NCBI GenBank assembly: GCA_024280835.1
Contig: JAJRPJ010000006.1
Location: 441,749-505,748, forward strand
From: Candidatus Zixiibacteriota bacterium
Lineage (GTDB): Bacteria > Zixibacteria > MSB-5A5 > GN15 > JACZUZ01
Reading direction: 5' to 3'
Length of the DNA: 64,000 nucleotides
How positions within the stretch are numbered: position 1 is the stretch's first letter; each line of letters begins with the position of its first letter. Of the stretch, positions 1-8,251 are shown piece after piece. A model generated the notes under the pieces. That model saw only the letters and a list, made by a program, of their open reading frames with translations. It did not search any database and was not told the DNA's origin. Both the position numbers and the translations under genes were made by a program.

Positions 1-5
1 GCAAG

Positions 6-626
6 TTATTTCCTATAAGATTCCAAGTTCCAGCGCTGCAAGGCTGTGTGAATTGGACCTTTGGGTGTTAGCTCTGAACTGAACAAGGTCAGAGCGCCAA
101 AAGTGATTTCAATTGGCGAGAAAGTTACTGCGTCAGCTATAGTTTGCAATGATTGACCTTGAGAGCCGCGTCGGATTCGACCAAGAGTTAGATGGGGTTT
201 GAAATTCTTTGTTTCGGAGAGACAGCGTATTGCAATCAGTTGTTTTGAGACAGCGCTGACGAAAGTTTTCATGCGCTCAATGTCAGCGCCAGAGAGGTCA
301 GTCCAAATTACACGCGGTCGCGCTAGGTTCGGGAAGGCGCCGATTGTATTCGATTTAAGAATAAATGCGCGTTTGTCTGAGCGCTCATGAACATCAGTGA
401 TAGTTCTTTTTATTTCTTGAATGTGACTGTTTTCAATATCACCCAGAAACTGAGTTGTGAGATGGATGCCTTCGGCCTTTACCCATTTTATCGAATGCTT
501 ATCGGTTCGTTGACTGTTGCACGCCTGATTGAGCTTGCTGATAATTTGGGCAAGCTCGCGTTTGGCCTCCGAGGGAATTTCGAAAGCGACAAATAGGCGT
601 GATATGTTTTGCTGTGCAAAATTCAT
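6..626 (-). CDS. thpR: RNA 2',3'-cyclic phosphodiesterase (2H family, ThpR/LigT)
   Basis: A 206-residue cytoplasmic protein of the 2H phosphoesterase family, which hydrolyses 2',3'-cyclic phosphates at RNA ends and can run 2'-5' RNA ligation in reverse. Both signature HxTx motifs are visible: HLTTQFLG about residue 55 and HLTLGRIRR about residue 145. The N-terminal RLFVAFEIP strand and the length (family usually 180-200) fit a complete protein. The stop codon lies at positions 6-8, so the gene is intact at the window edge. It is transcribed away from the kinase gene that follows. No operon partner is visible on this side. The family call is firm; the cellular substrate is unknown. Confidence 0.93.
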   Translation of the reverse strand: MNFAQQNISRLFVAFEIPSEAKRELAQIISKLNQACNSQRTDKHSIKWVKAEGIHLTTQFLGDIENSHIQEIKRTITDVHERSDKRAFILKSNTIGAFPNLARPRVIWTDLSGADIERMKTFVSAVSKQLIAIRCLSETKNFKPHLTLGRIRRGSQGQSLQTIADAVTFSPIEITFGALTLFSSELTPKGPIHTALQRWNLESYRK

Positions 627-822
627 GAAGATTGCTTTTAGTCAAGTTGCGTCTCGGACAGTCTGGGCTATCACCGATGGAAGTAAGGCTTACTAATCGG
701 CTGTGTCAACTCGCAGTTAGTTCTGCTCTTTGAGTTTGATTTCGAGTTTTTTGAGCCCTATCTTGGAATGTCACAAATAGGACTAAGACGCCAGAGAAAT
801 CTAAACAAGGTAATTGCGCATA

Positions 823-2706
823 ATGGCACCCAGTGATTCTGAAAACAAATCGAACGAGTCGTCAACAAGGAAAACATCTTCCAGTGTTGTCATAGGTGAC
901 AGAATCGCCCATTACACAATTATTTCCAAGATTGGCTCAGGTGGTATGGGGGAAGTCTGGCTGGCGCAGGATGATAAACTCAATCGCAAAGTGGCGTTAA
1001 AATTTCCCTCGGCAGAGTTCTATGCAGGGGTTGAGTCGCAAGAACAATTATTGCGCGAGGCGCGTGCGGCGGCGGCTTTGCAGCATCCGAATGTCGTAAC
1101 AATTTATGAAGTTGGTGTTGCCAATGGTCGGCCATTCTTGGCGATGGCTTATATCGAAGGGCCAACCCTTAAAGAGCTGTCAACAAAGCGACGCACACCT
1201 ATCGAGATGGCGATAAAGTTTGGCATTCAAATCAGCGCAGGTTTGGCTGGCGCGCATGAGCGTGGTATCACGCACCGAGACTTGAAACCAGGCAACCTGA
1301 TGGTGGACAAATCGCACAATTTACATATTCTCGATTTCGGTTTGGCGCTGACTCAGAAAACACGCGACGATGGCGTTGAAAACAGTGATTTGGATGAAAC
1401 AGTAACAAGAATTGTTTCAGGTAATACGCTGGCGGGTACATTGAACTATATGGCTCCTGAACAATTAACTGGTGGTGAAGTTGGCCCCCTAGTGGATGTG
1501 TTTGCTTTGGGTGTTATTCTCTATGAGTTGGTTTATGGTTCGCATCCTTTCAAAGGTGAATCGCCCGCTGATTTACTCAAGAACATTCTCAGAGACACTC
1601 CTCCAGAGTTTCCGGCTGATAGAGATGACATTCCATATGATTTGATTCGTATTGTTGGGCGCTGTTTACAAAAAGACCCTGAGTATCGTTTTCAAACCGC
1701 CAAAGATGTTCGCAATGAGCTGCTCGATTTGCAGGAGTTGATTTCCAAAGGCGCTGATATCGCTGATTTGTCTTTGGTGGCTTCAGCGAAACAGTCATTT
1801 CTGAAAGAAGAGCGCTTCATTTTGACCACTGACATGGTACGGGCATTAGAGTTTCAGTCGCCGAAAATGATTGGGGATCATCTGGCCTATTTGGACAATG
1901 GAGTTGTCTCTGACACATTAGTGATTTACTTGCCCGCTTGGGGGTTGGATCATCGTCATGGCGCAGACTTTCTCAAAGCGTTGCCTTGCCGCGGAATAGC
2001 GCCGACTCTCTATGGGTTTGAACAACGCTCAAAAAATAGATTTCCATTGACGCTGGAAGACCATTCTAAGTTACTTATTGAACTATTCGGTGAGTTAAGT
2101 GAGCGGATCAATCCAGAGCGAGTAATTCTCTCGGGGTTTTCTTCTGGGGCGGATCATGCGATGCACATAGCGACTTCCGAGACATATCCAGGAATAAATA
2201 TTACGGGTGTGGTTTCTTTTGGTTGCAATACAAGCTTACGAAGCTGTTTTTTGAGTTCACAATTTGCCCAGCTAAAGCAAAGTAGCGCTGAAGTTCTGTT
2301 AGACGAGATGAAAAAAATCGGTGATAGCGCCAGTTCGCTAACTGATTGGCTAAAGTTTCATGAATACATGGTGACCATCTTCTCAAAATTCGGAATCAAT
2401 GCCGACCCGTTGAGAGCATTAGGAAAAGATATTATTAAACCTTTCCAGGACAGGGGCTGGCGACAATTCGCCGACTGGTATCAGATTATCACCAAGAAAT
2501 ATGCCTATTCGCGTTTCGTGGTTGACGCCGATGATTTCGAATCGCTCGATGAAATTATGGGCTATCATCTCAAAGAAAATGTTCTCGGAGAGAATTATAG
2601 AGACGACTCTGTCATTCGTGAAAGCGTTCCCCATGTCGAACTAGCCCACCCAGAGATACTACTCAAACACACTCTTGCCATAATCGAGCAAATGGAAACT
2701 GCCTAA
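823..2706 (+). CDS. Ser/Thr protein kinase fused to a C-terminal alpha/beta-hydrolase-like domain
   Basis: A 627-residue protein. Residues about 30-300 form a PknB-type (Hanks) kinase: Gly loop GSGGMGEVW, Lys in VALKF, catalytic HRDLKPGN, DFG metal loop and APE motif. There is no membrane segment, PASTA or repeat sensor. Instead the C-terminal ~270 residues look like an alpha/beta hydrolase: a hydrophobic strand (LVIYLPAWGLDH), a nucleophile elbow GFSSG with Ser about residue 440, and a possible catalytic His near the C-terminus (VELAHPE). A TTG at 814 would add three residues, but the ATG at 823 is preferred, with AAGG at 807-810. The kinase call is firm. The hydrolase call is from motif and layout only, and the substrate is unknown. 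Confidence 0.88.
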   Translation: MAPSDSENKSNESSTRKTSSSVVIGDRIAHYTIISKIGSGGMGEVWLAQDDKLNRKVALKFPSAEFYAGVESQEQLLREARAAAALQHPNVVTIYEVGVANGRPFLAMAYIEGPTLKELSTKRRTPIEMAIKFGIQISAGLAGAHERGITHRDLKPGNLMVDKSHNLHILDFGLALTQKTRDDGVENSDLDETVTRIVSGNTLAGTLNYMAPEQLTGGEVGPLVDVFALGVILYELVYGSHPFKGESPADLLKNILRDTPPEFPADRDDIPYDLIRIVGRCLQKDPEYRFQTAKDVRNELLDLQELISKGADIADLSLVASAKQSFLKEERFILTTDMVRALEFQSPKMIGDHLAYLDNGVVSDTLVIYLPAWGLDHRHGADFLKALPCRGIAPTLYGFEQRSKNRFPLTLEDHSKLLIELFGELSERINPERVILSGFSSGADHAMHIATSETYPGINITGVVSFGCNTSLRSCFLSSQFAQLKQSSAEVLLDEMKKIGDSASSLTDWLKFHEYMVTIFSKFGINADPLRALGKDIIKPFQDRGWRQFADWYQIITKKYAYSRFVVDADDFESLDEIMGYHLKENVLGENYRDDSVIRESVPHVELAHPEILLKHTLAIIEQMETA

Positions 2707-2776
2707 GACACTTGTCGGAAAGTCCTTGCCAATATTTTCTCCGATGGCTATCTTGGCTTTCAGGAGGTAAGTATTG

Positions 2777-4219
2777 ATGAGTGAGAATTTTTCTGAGCGA
2801 TGTGCTAGTATTAAGCGATTTAAATACGTCTTTGCGTTGTGCGGATTGCTTGTTGTCTTTGGTGATGTAGATGCGCAAGCACAGGTGGATTTACTGCCAG
2901 ATATTTTTGCGCCAATTGGTGTGTCTTTTGATTTTGGCGCAGGCAATATCGTCAATACGTTTGAACATGACATTAGTGACAGTGTGGTCCTTGGCCGCAC
3001 TCATTTGCGTATTTCATTTGGCACTGCGAATATCGGCGCGGGAGCGATTATCTTCCGCGGGCTTCAGCCGCCAAATCCTGATAGTTCACTCAATGCTGTT
3101 CAGCGTATCATGCGCTCCGATGGAACATGGTGGGAGAGACCCGCTGGGGTTTTGGCTTTTCATCCCGAGCACGGTCATATTCATCTTGATGACTGGGCGC
3201 AGTATCGTCTGCGAGAGTTTTTACCAGACGGCTCTGTCGGGCAGATTGTCGTTGAAGGACAGAAAACCAGCTTTTGTGTAATTGATTTCTTTTCGTATGA
3301 CTTGGGTTTGCCAAATGCTGCGCCTATTGGTGTATACAACTCATGCGCTCCTGAACTTCAGGGTATCTCTGTTGGATGGATTGATATTTATGAAAAGAGT
3401 TTGCCGGGGCAGAGCATTGATATTACTGATATTCCCAATGGTCTCTATTGGCTTGAAGGTGAATTCGATCCTGAAAATAGATTCTTAGATGCCAATCGAG
3501 ATAACAACATCGCACTCAAAGTAGTGACACTTTGCCATCAAACTGTTACTGCGCCACCCAATGACAGCCTCTGGTTGGCTGATGCCCAAGCATCTGCTGG
3601 CGCTCAGGTGGTTGTTACGGCGAGTGTGAGTAATGAGCGTTTCTTGAGTGGGATTGTCATTCCATTTAGTTGGGACGGATCACTTGGGTTGAAACTTGAT
3701 TCGGTTTCAGTTGTCGGAACACGGACTGACGGACTCACTACTCCATCGCTGATTGCAATTAATCCGTTCAACAGCTCTGCGGCCTATGCGCTCAATTTCC
3801 CTGCTGGATTATTAACGGGGTTGCCTCCTGGAAGCGGTCCAGTGATGAATATATATTTCACTTTTCCTTTTGGGGCAGCGCTCTTTGAAACCAATGAAAT
3901 TTTGTTGACGCTAGTTGGTGGACAAGCTCCACTACTCGGTGATTTATGTGGCTCATTCACGCCGCCGACAATTATCTCAGGTTCCGTGACGAACGCTTGT
4001 TGCAATGTCGCTGGTGACGCCGATAGTGACGGTTCATTTAATATCTCTGACGTCACTTTTGGCATAGCTCGAATATTTTCGCAAGGTGTGGCCCCAATCT
4101 GTCAGGACAGGGCTGATGCCAATGGCGATAATTCTTTCAATGTTGCGGATGTCGTTTATGGCATCGCGCACATTTTCAACGGTGGCTCAGCCCCAGTTTG
4201 TGGTACAACAGGTAATTAG
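2777..4219 (+). CDS. Secreted lysyl oxidase-domain protein with C-terminal dockerin-like repeats
   Basis: A 480-residue exported protein. After a signal peptide (hydrophobic core FALCGLLVVFG, cleavage near AQA), residues about 35-250 match the copper lysyl oxidase fold: the HGHIH triplet at about residues 132-136 followed by LDDWAQYRL, then EGQKTSFC, and GWIDIY...LPGQSIDITDIPNGLY and DPENRFLDANRDNN. The Lys in EGQK and the Tyr in GWIDIY sit where the lysine tyrosylquinone cofactor residues lie in animal LOX (from memory). A beta-rich, cohesin-like stretch follows (about 265-400), then two dockerin-type Ca loops (GDADSDGSFN and ADANGDNSFN). AGGAGG at 2762-2767 selects the ATG at 2777 over the TTG at 2774. 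The protein probably oxidises amines on extracellular protein or polymer. Confidence 0.85.
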   Translation: MSENFSERCASIKRFKYVFALCGLLVVFGDVDAQAQVDLLPDIFAPIGVSFDFGAGNIVNTFEHDISDSVVLGRTHLRISFGTANIGAGAIIFRGLQPPNPDSSLNAVQRIMRSDGTWWERPAGVLAFHPEHGHIHLDDWAQYRLREFLPDGSVGQIVVEGQKTSFCVIDFFSYDLGLPNAAPIGVYNSCAPELQGISVGWIDIYEKSLPGQSIDITDIPNGLYWLEGEFDPENRFLDANRDNNIALKVVTLCHQTVTAPPNDSLWLADAQASAGAQVVVTASVSNERFLSGIVIPFSWDGSLGLKLDSVSVVGTRTDGLTTPSLIAINPFNSSAAYALNFPAGLLTGLPPGSGPVMNIYFTFPFGAALFETNEILLTLVGGQAPLLGDLCGSFTPPTIISGSVTNACCNVAGDADSDGSFNISDVTFGIARIFSQGVAPICQDRADANGDNSFNVADVVYGIAHIFNGGSAPVCGTTGN

Positions 4220-4342
4220 AATTGCCATTTGGGGCCTCAGTTTGGATAGAAATGAACCAAGGCATTGAGCCATAACTTCTCAAGTCGCAGTCACGCCATA
4301 GCTTAGAGAGATTGCGCTTCTGCTGAACAATGAATATTTTCC

Positions 4343-4371
4343 TTGACAATCCCAGTTTTTAGGGTTAATTG
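4343..4371 (+). promoter_or_regulatory. Possible promoter upstream of the DEAD-box helicase
   Basis: A perfect -35 hexamer TTGACA lies at 4343-4348 and an AT-rich stretch (TTAATTG, 4365-4371) lies 16-17 bases further on, giving a weak -10. It is about 55 bases upstream of the TTG start at 4427. The strength of the -35 box is the main support. Confidence 0.35.
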
Positions 4372-4426
4372 CCTCGGCTGTTGATTTACCGCCCACCACT
4401 TAACTTTATACCGTAGAGAAGATTAC

Positions 4427-6193
4427 TTGAACTTGAACCAGCAAACACATGACACTGCTTTAGAAACGTTCATTCCAGAACTTGTTGCAGCGACCAATCA
4501 TTCGACCGTTCATTCGACAAAGCCAATGAACCTAACTCCAGCCCAAAAGCCAGAGATTGGCTTTCATGATTTGGGTATTGACCCGAAAATCGTAAAAGAG
4601 TTAGACCGTCTTAATTTCACGACACCAACTCCGATTCAAAAGAAATCGATTCCTGCAGGCATTAAGGGCGATGATATTATTGCTATCGCTCAGACTGGCT
4701 CAGGCAAGACTTTGGCGTTCGGTATTCCGATGCTCCAGCGTTTGGCGCAGAATCTATCTGACTATACTCATCGCTCAAAAAACAACCGCTCCAGAAACCA
4801 AGGGATGGGACTAGTCTTGGTTCCGACTCGTGAATTGGCTATTCAAGTCGAAGAGTCACTGAAGACAATCAGCCGTTCAATGCGCATGAGTTCAGTTGTC
4901 CTTATTGGCGGAGCGCCGATGCATCCGCAGATACAAGCTCTGCGCAGAAATCCGCGTATGATTATCGCTACACCAGGACGACTAGTAGACCATATCGAAA
5001 GAGGAACCGCTGATCTTTCTCGGGTCGAGGTTTTTGTTCTCGATGAGGCTGATCGCATGCTGGATATGGGATTTGTTCCGGATATCAAGAAGGTCATCAA
5101 GGTTCTTCCAGCGAAACGTCAGATGATGCTTTATTCAGCAACTATGCCTAGTGAAGTCGAATCAATCGCTAAGAAGATGATGGATAAGCCAGTTCGGATT
5201 GAAAGTGATCGCTCGGGAGCTATTCCAAGTAAAGTCAGCCATGAGATGTTCTTCATCAATAATCATGACAAGAGTCGTTTGCTCTCTTTGCAGCTTAAAG
5301 AGCGCACTGGCCCAGTTCTTATTTTTACGCGCACCAAGCGGATGGCCGCCAAGTTGACCACTAGAGTCAACAAAATGGGTTTTTCGGCTGCGGAGATTCA
5401 TTCCGATCGTAGTTTGGGTCAGAGACGTTTTGCGCTTGAGGGTTTCAAACGTGGCAGATTTCAAGTTTTAGTTGCTACCGATATTGCCGCGCGTGGAATT
5501 GATGTGACAGGTATCGAATTGGTGGTTAACTATGATATGCCGGCGAACTCAGAAGATTATGTCCATCGCATTGGCCGCACAGGTCGAGCTGGGAAAACTG
5601 GTCATGCCGTCTCTTATGCCAATGTCGATCAAAAAGGTACTATCAGAAGTATTGAGAGATTGATGAAGGCCAAGTTGACGGTTTCGTCATTGCCTATTTT
5701 GCCATCTGAGAAATTCATGCTTCAAGAAGCGGAAAAAAATCAGAAGAATAGACCGCAAGCAGATTCATATAGTGATAGCTACTCATCCGAACGGAAATCT
5801 AGCAGAACTCGTCCATCACGGAATGGGAATTCCAGAGGTGGAACCTCTAGAGATGGTGATTTCAAAAGAGGTGATTCCAGAAAATATGCCGCCAAGCGTG
5901 AAGATTCACGCAGGACATATTCTGATAGACTAGAGTCACGTCGCTCAGCCACTCGGTCGCAAGATTCAAGTAGTAATGGCTCACCAGCTCCAGTCACAAG
6001 AGCTCCCAGAGTAAAGACCGCTAAGTCTGCGGTGAAAAAAACTCTGACACAAATCTTGGCTTCGGCTGAAGCTGATCAGGGTGAGACTGTCGCAGAGAAG
6101 TCCTTTTGGTCAACTTTCAAAAAGAAGCGCTTGACCAAAAAGAAATCTGTCGGTCAGGGCGCAAGCCGCAAGAGACACACCAAACGTAAATAG
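4427..6193 (+). CDS. DEAD-box ATP-dependent RNA helicase
   Basis: A 588-residue RNA helicase of the RhlE/CsdA type that unwinds RNA duplexes in ribosome assembly or mRNA decay. All motifs are present in order: Q motif (PTPIQKKSIP), AQTGSGKT, PTRELAIQ, TPGR, DEAD, SAT, LIFTRTK, ATDIAARGID and HRIGRTGRAG. The C-terminal ~160 residues are a Ser/Arg-rich, highly basic tail typical of RNA tethering. The start is TTG at 4427 with GAGAAG a few bases upstream. An in-frame ATG at 4523 would remove a non-conserved 32-residue leader and still leave the whole core. It sits alone between opposing units. Confidence 0.95.
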   Translation: MNLNQQTHDTALETFIPELVAATNHSTVHSTKPMNLTPAQKPEIGFHDLGIDPKIVKELDRLNFTTPTPIQKKSIPAGIKGDDIIAIAQTGSGKTLAFGIPMLQRLAQNLSDYTHRSKNNRSRNQGMGLVLVPTRELAIQVEESLKTISRSMRMSSVVLIGGAPMHPQIQALRRNPRMIIATPGRLVDHIERGTADLSRVEVFVLDEADRMLDMGFVPDIKKVIKVLPAKRQMMLYSATMPSEVESIAKKMMDKPVRIESDRSGAIPSKVSHEMFFINNHDKSRLLSLQLKERTGPVLIFTRTKRMAAKLTTRVNKMGFSAAEIHSDRSLGQRRFALEGFKRGRFQVLVATDIAARGIDVTGIELVVNYDMPANSEDYVHRIGRTGRAGKTGHAVSYANVDQKGTIRSIERLMKAKLTVSSLPILPSEKFMLQEAEKNQKNRPQADSYSDSYSSERKSSRTRPSRNGNSRGGTSRDGDFKRGDSRKYAAKREDSRRTYSDRLESRRSATRSQDSSSNGSPAPVTRAPRVKTAKSAVKKTLTQILASAEADQGETVAEKSFWSTFKKKRLTKKKSVGQGASRKRHTKRK

Positions 6194-6222
6194 TAATTTC
6201 TGTATTGTAATCGGTATTGTAA

Positions 6223-7815
6223 TTAGTTTGCTGATTGTTGGGCTACTTTTGTTAGCCCGCCAATTAGTGAATAGAAATTGCTCTGTCCCGCGGCTTGAAG
6301 TGTGGCTGCGAGATGTCTGCTGGAGATTCCATGTTGGCAGACCAATAGATATTTTTGCTCATCTCCCAAGGCGCGGAATGTTTCGATATCTGTTTGGGGT
6401 ATGTGACGCATATCTTTTGTAAATCCATCTGTTATTGCATCAGTAGCAGACCTTTGTGTGAGACTACGAACATCCAGCGCAACGAAGTCATTCGACTGTT
6501 TTCTGAAATCCTCATAATCAATCTCAAACTCCGCAATTGAATCAGAGTTCGATTCGATTTCATATGTCTCTGGCCAAATATCAGTGATGCCAGGACTATC
6601 ACCGCAGAGAGGGCAGGCGAAATTACGTTTGCGTTTAATTTTCACTACCGAGAGAGTTCGCAAATCAATCAAAGCACTATGAGTCGCTGAGGTTGGCGCA
6701 CTTGATGTGAGTATCAAGCGCAGCGCCTCCAGCGCTTGCAGGCCGCCGACGAGTCCTGGTATTACGCCGATAACACCCGAATCAATACAAGAGCCAACAC
6801 AATCATCTGCGGGCATTTCCTGTGACAAGCACCTGAAACAACCAGAGTTTTCTCTTGTCTCAGATGTTTTTGGCAAGAAGGTGTGCAGAACTCCCTGCCA
6901 TTGGTGGATTCCAGCTAAGACAAGTGGCGCTCCGCTGAGGTAACAAGTGTCATTGAGAATATACTTGGTCTTGAGATTATCAGTACAGTCCAAAACTATA
7001 TCGTAGCCCGCAATTAGCGAGCGGGCGTTTTCAGCGCTAAGCGCTTCGCTGACTGTGGTGACGTCAATCAAAGGGTTCATTGCCAAAAGGCGTTTCTTTG
7101 CCGCATGGGCTTTGTTTTCGCCCAAGTTCGCGCTAGTGAATAATGACTGGCGATGCAGATTGCTAGTGGTGACAGTGTCATGGTCGATGACTTTTATTTC
7201 TCCGACACCCGCTGTTGCCAGATATGTCAGCGCAGGACAGCCTAAACCACCAGCGCCGACTACAACAACTTTTGCTTCTTTAAGCTTTTGCTGACCTTCA
7301 ATACCGACATCAGGTAATTCTAACTGTCGACAGTAATATTCACTCTCGTCAATTTTGATTGAGTCTTGGTGGTGGCTGTCGTTGTGGTCATCATGATGTT
7401 CATGGTCACTGCAATAGACCCACGATGAAGGACCAGTAGTGTAATGTTCTTTCTTCCAAATCGGCAGTCGGTTTTTGATTTCGTCGATGATATAACAACA
7501 GGCGTCAAAAGCCGCGCCGCGATGTCCAGCGGTGACTCCTATCCAGACTGCAATATCTCCAATTGCGAGATGTCCTTCGCGGTGTACTGCGCTGATTTTG
7601 TGGATGTCGAATTTCTTGAGGGTTTCGGCTAAAAGCTTTTTGCCTTCGCTTGTCGCTAAGGCATGATAAACTTGGTATTCAAGTGACTCGACTTTTTGGC
7701 CTTCGTTTTCGTCACGCACCCAGCCCTCAAAAGTCACCAATGCTCCAGAGCTGGAGCCGACAATTGCGGCCGATAGCGCTCGTACATCAAGGGGTTCAGA
7801 AGATATTTGAAACAT
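6223..7815 (-). CDS. MoaE-MoeB/ThiF-rhodanese triple fusion, molybdopterin synthesis
   Basis: A 530-residue fusion of three molybdopterin-pathway activities. Residues about 1-145 are the large subunit of molybdopterin synthase (MoaE; AGHRGAAFDAC, PIWKKEHY with the active-site Lys). A His/Asp-rich linker (HEHHDDHNDSHHQD) follows. Residues about 160-400 are an E1-like MoeB/ThiF adenylyltransferase (GAGGLGCPALTYLATAG, LDCTDN, zinc Cys pairs CFRC and CPLC) that would adenylate the MoaD C-terminus. Residues about 430-530 are a rhodanese with Cys in VCQHGISS that could deliver sulfur. It starts 12 bases after moaD, its carrier protein. moaA, moaC and moeA are not in the window. Confidence 0.92.
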   Translation of the reverse strand: MFQISSEPLDVRALSAAIVGSSSGALVTFEGWVRDENEGQKVESLEYQVYHALATSEGKKLLAETLKKFDIHKISAVHREGHLAIGDIAVWIGVTAGHRGAAFDACCYIIDEIKNRLPIWKKEHYTTGPSSWVYCSDHEHHDDHNDSHHQDSIKIDESEYYCRQLELPDVGIEGQQKLKEAKVVVVGAGGLGCPALTYLATAGVGEIKVIDHDTVTTSNLHRQSLFTSANLGENKAHAAKKRLLAMNPLIDVTTVSEALSAENARSLIAGYDIVLDCTDNLKTKYILNDTCYLSGAPLVLAGIHQWQGVLHTFLPKTSETRENSGCFRCLSQEMPADDCVGSCIDSGVIGVIPGLVGGLQALEALRLILTSSAPTSATHSALIDLRTLSVVKIKRKRNFACPLCGDSPGITDIWPETYEIESNSDSIAEFEIDYEDFRKQSNDFVALDVRSLTQRSATDAITDGFTKDMRHIPQTDIETFRALGDEQKYLLVCQHGISSRHLAATLQAAGQSNFYSLIGGLTKVAQQSAN

Positions 7816-7827
7816 CTGGCTTTTGCC

Positions 7828-8070
7828 TCACCCGCCAGCAACTGGTGGAATGAAGACGATTTCGTCACCGTCTTCGAATGACCCATCCATGCTGGCAAAT
7901 TCGTTATTAAGAGCGACTTGGGTGATAGCAGGATCAAGTGTGAAAGCGTATTTGTTCTTGAGCTCCAAATACAAATCCGCCAGAGAGTTAGAGTCTGTTG
8001 AAAAACTCTCAGAATCCAATCCAGAGCGCTCGCGCAACTCAGCGAAATATGTGATTTTGACTTGTTTCAT
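7828..8070 (-). CDS. moaD: Molybdopterin synthase sulfur carrier subunit MoaD
   Basis: An 80-residue ubiquitin-fold sulfur carrier. It ends in PPVAGG, the di-glycine tail that is adenylated and thiocarboxylated by MoeB-type enzymes and then donates sulfur to precursor Z through MoaE. Length and the FAELRER start match the family. It is the first gene of a two-gene unit with the MoaE-MoeB-rhodanese fusion, so carrier, activating enzyme, sulfurtransferase and synthase are all encoded within 1.85 kb. Confidence 0.92.
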   Translation of the reverse strand: MKQVKITYFAELRERSGLDSESFSTDSNSLADLYLELKNKYAFTLDPAITQVALNNEFASMDGSFEDGDEIVFIPPVAGG

Positions 8071-8251
8071 AACTTATGGCCTCAAACGTGACTATTCAAT
8101 TCTATCCAGTGGAAAGCGGCAATCGCAATCCCAAGACTGAAACATCAGCGTTATTGACGACACTGTCAAGCTACTTTGGATATGGTTATTTTTTGATTCT
8201 TGGAGCGCCTAGTGGACAATATTGAACTCCCAAAAATGGAACTCCAAACAA

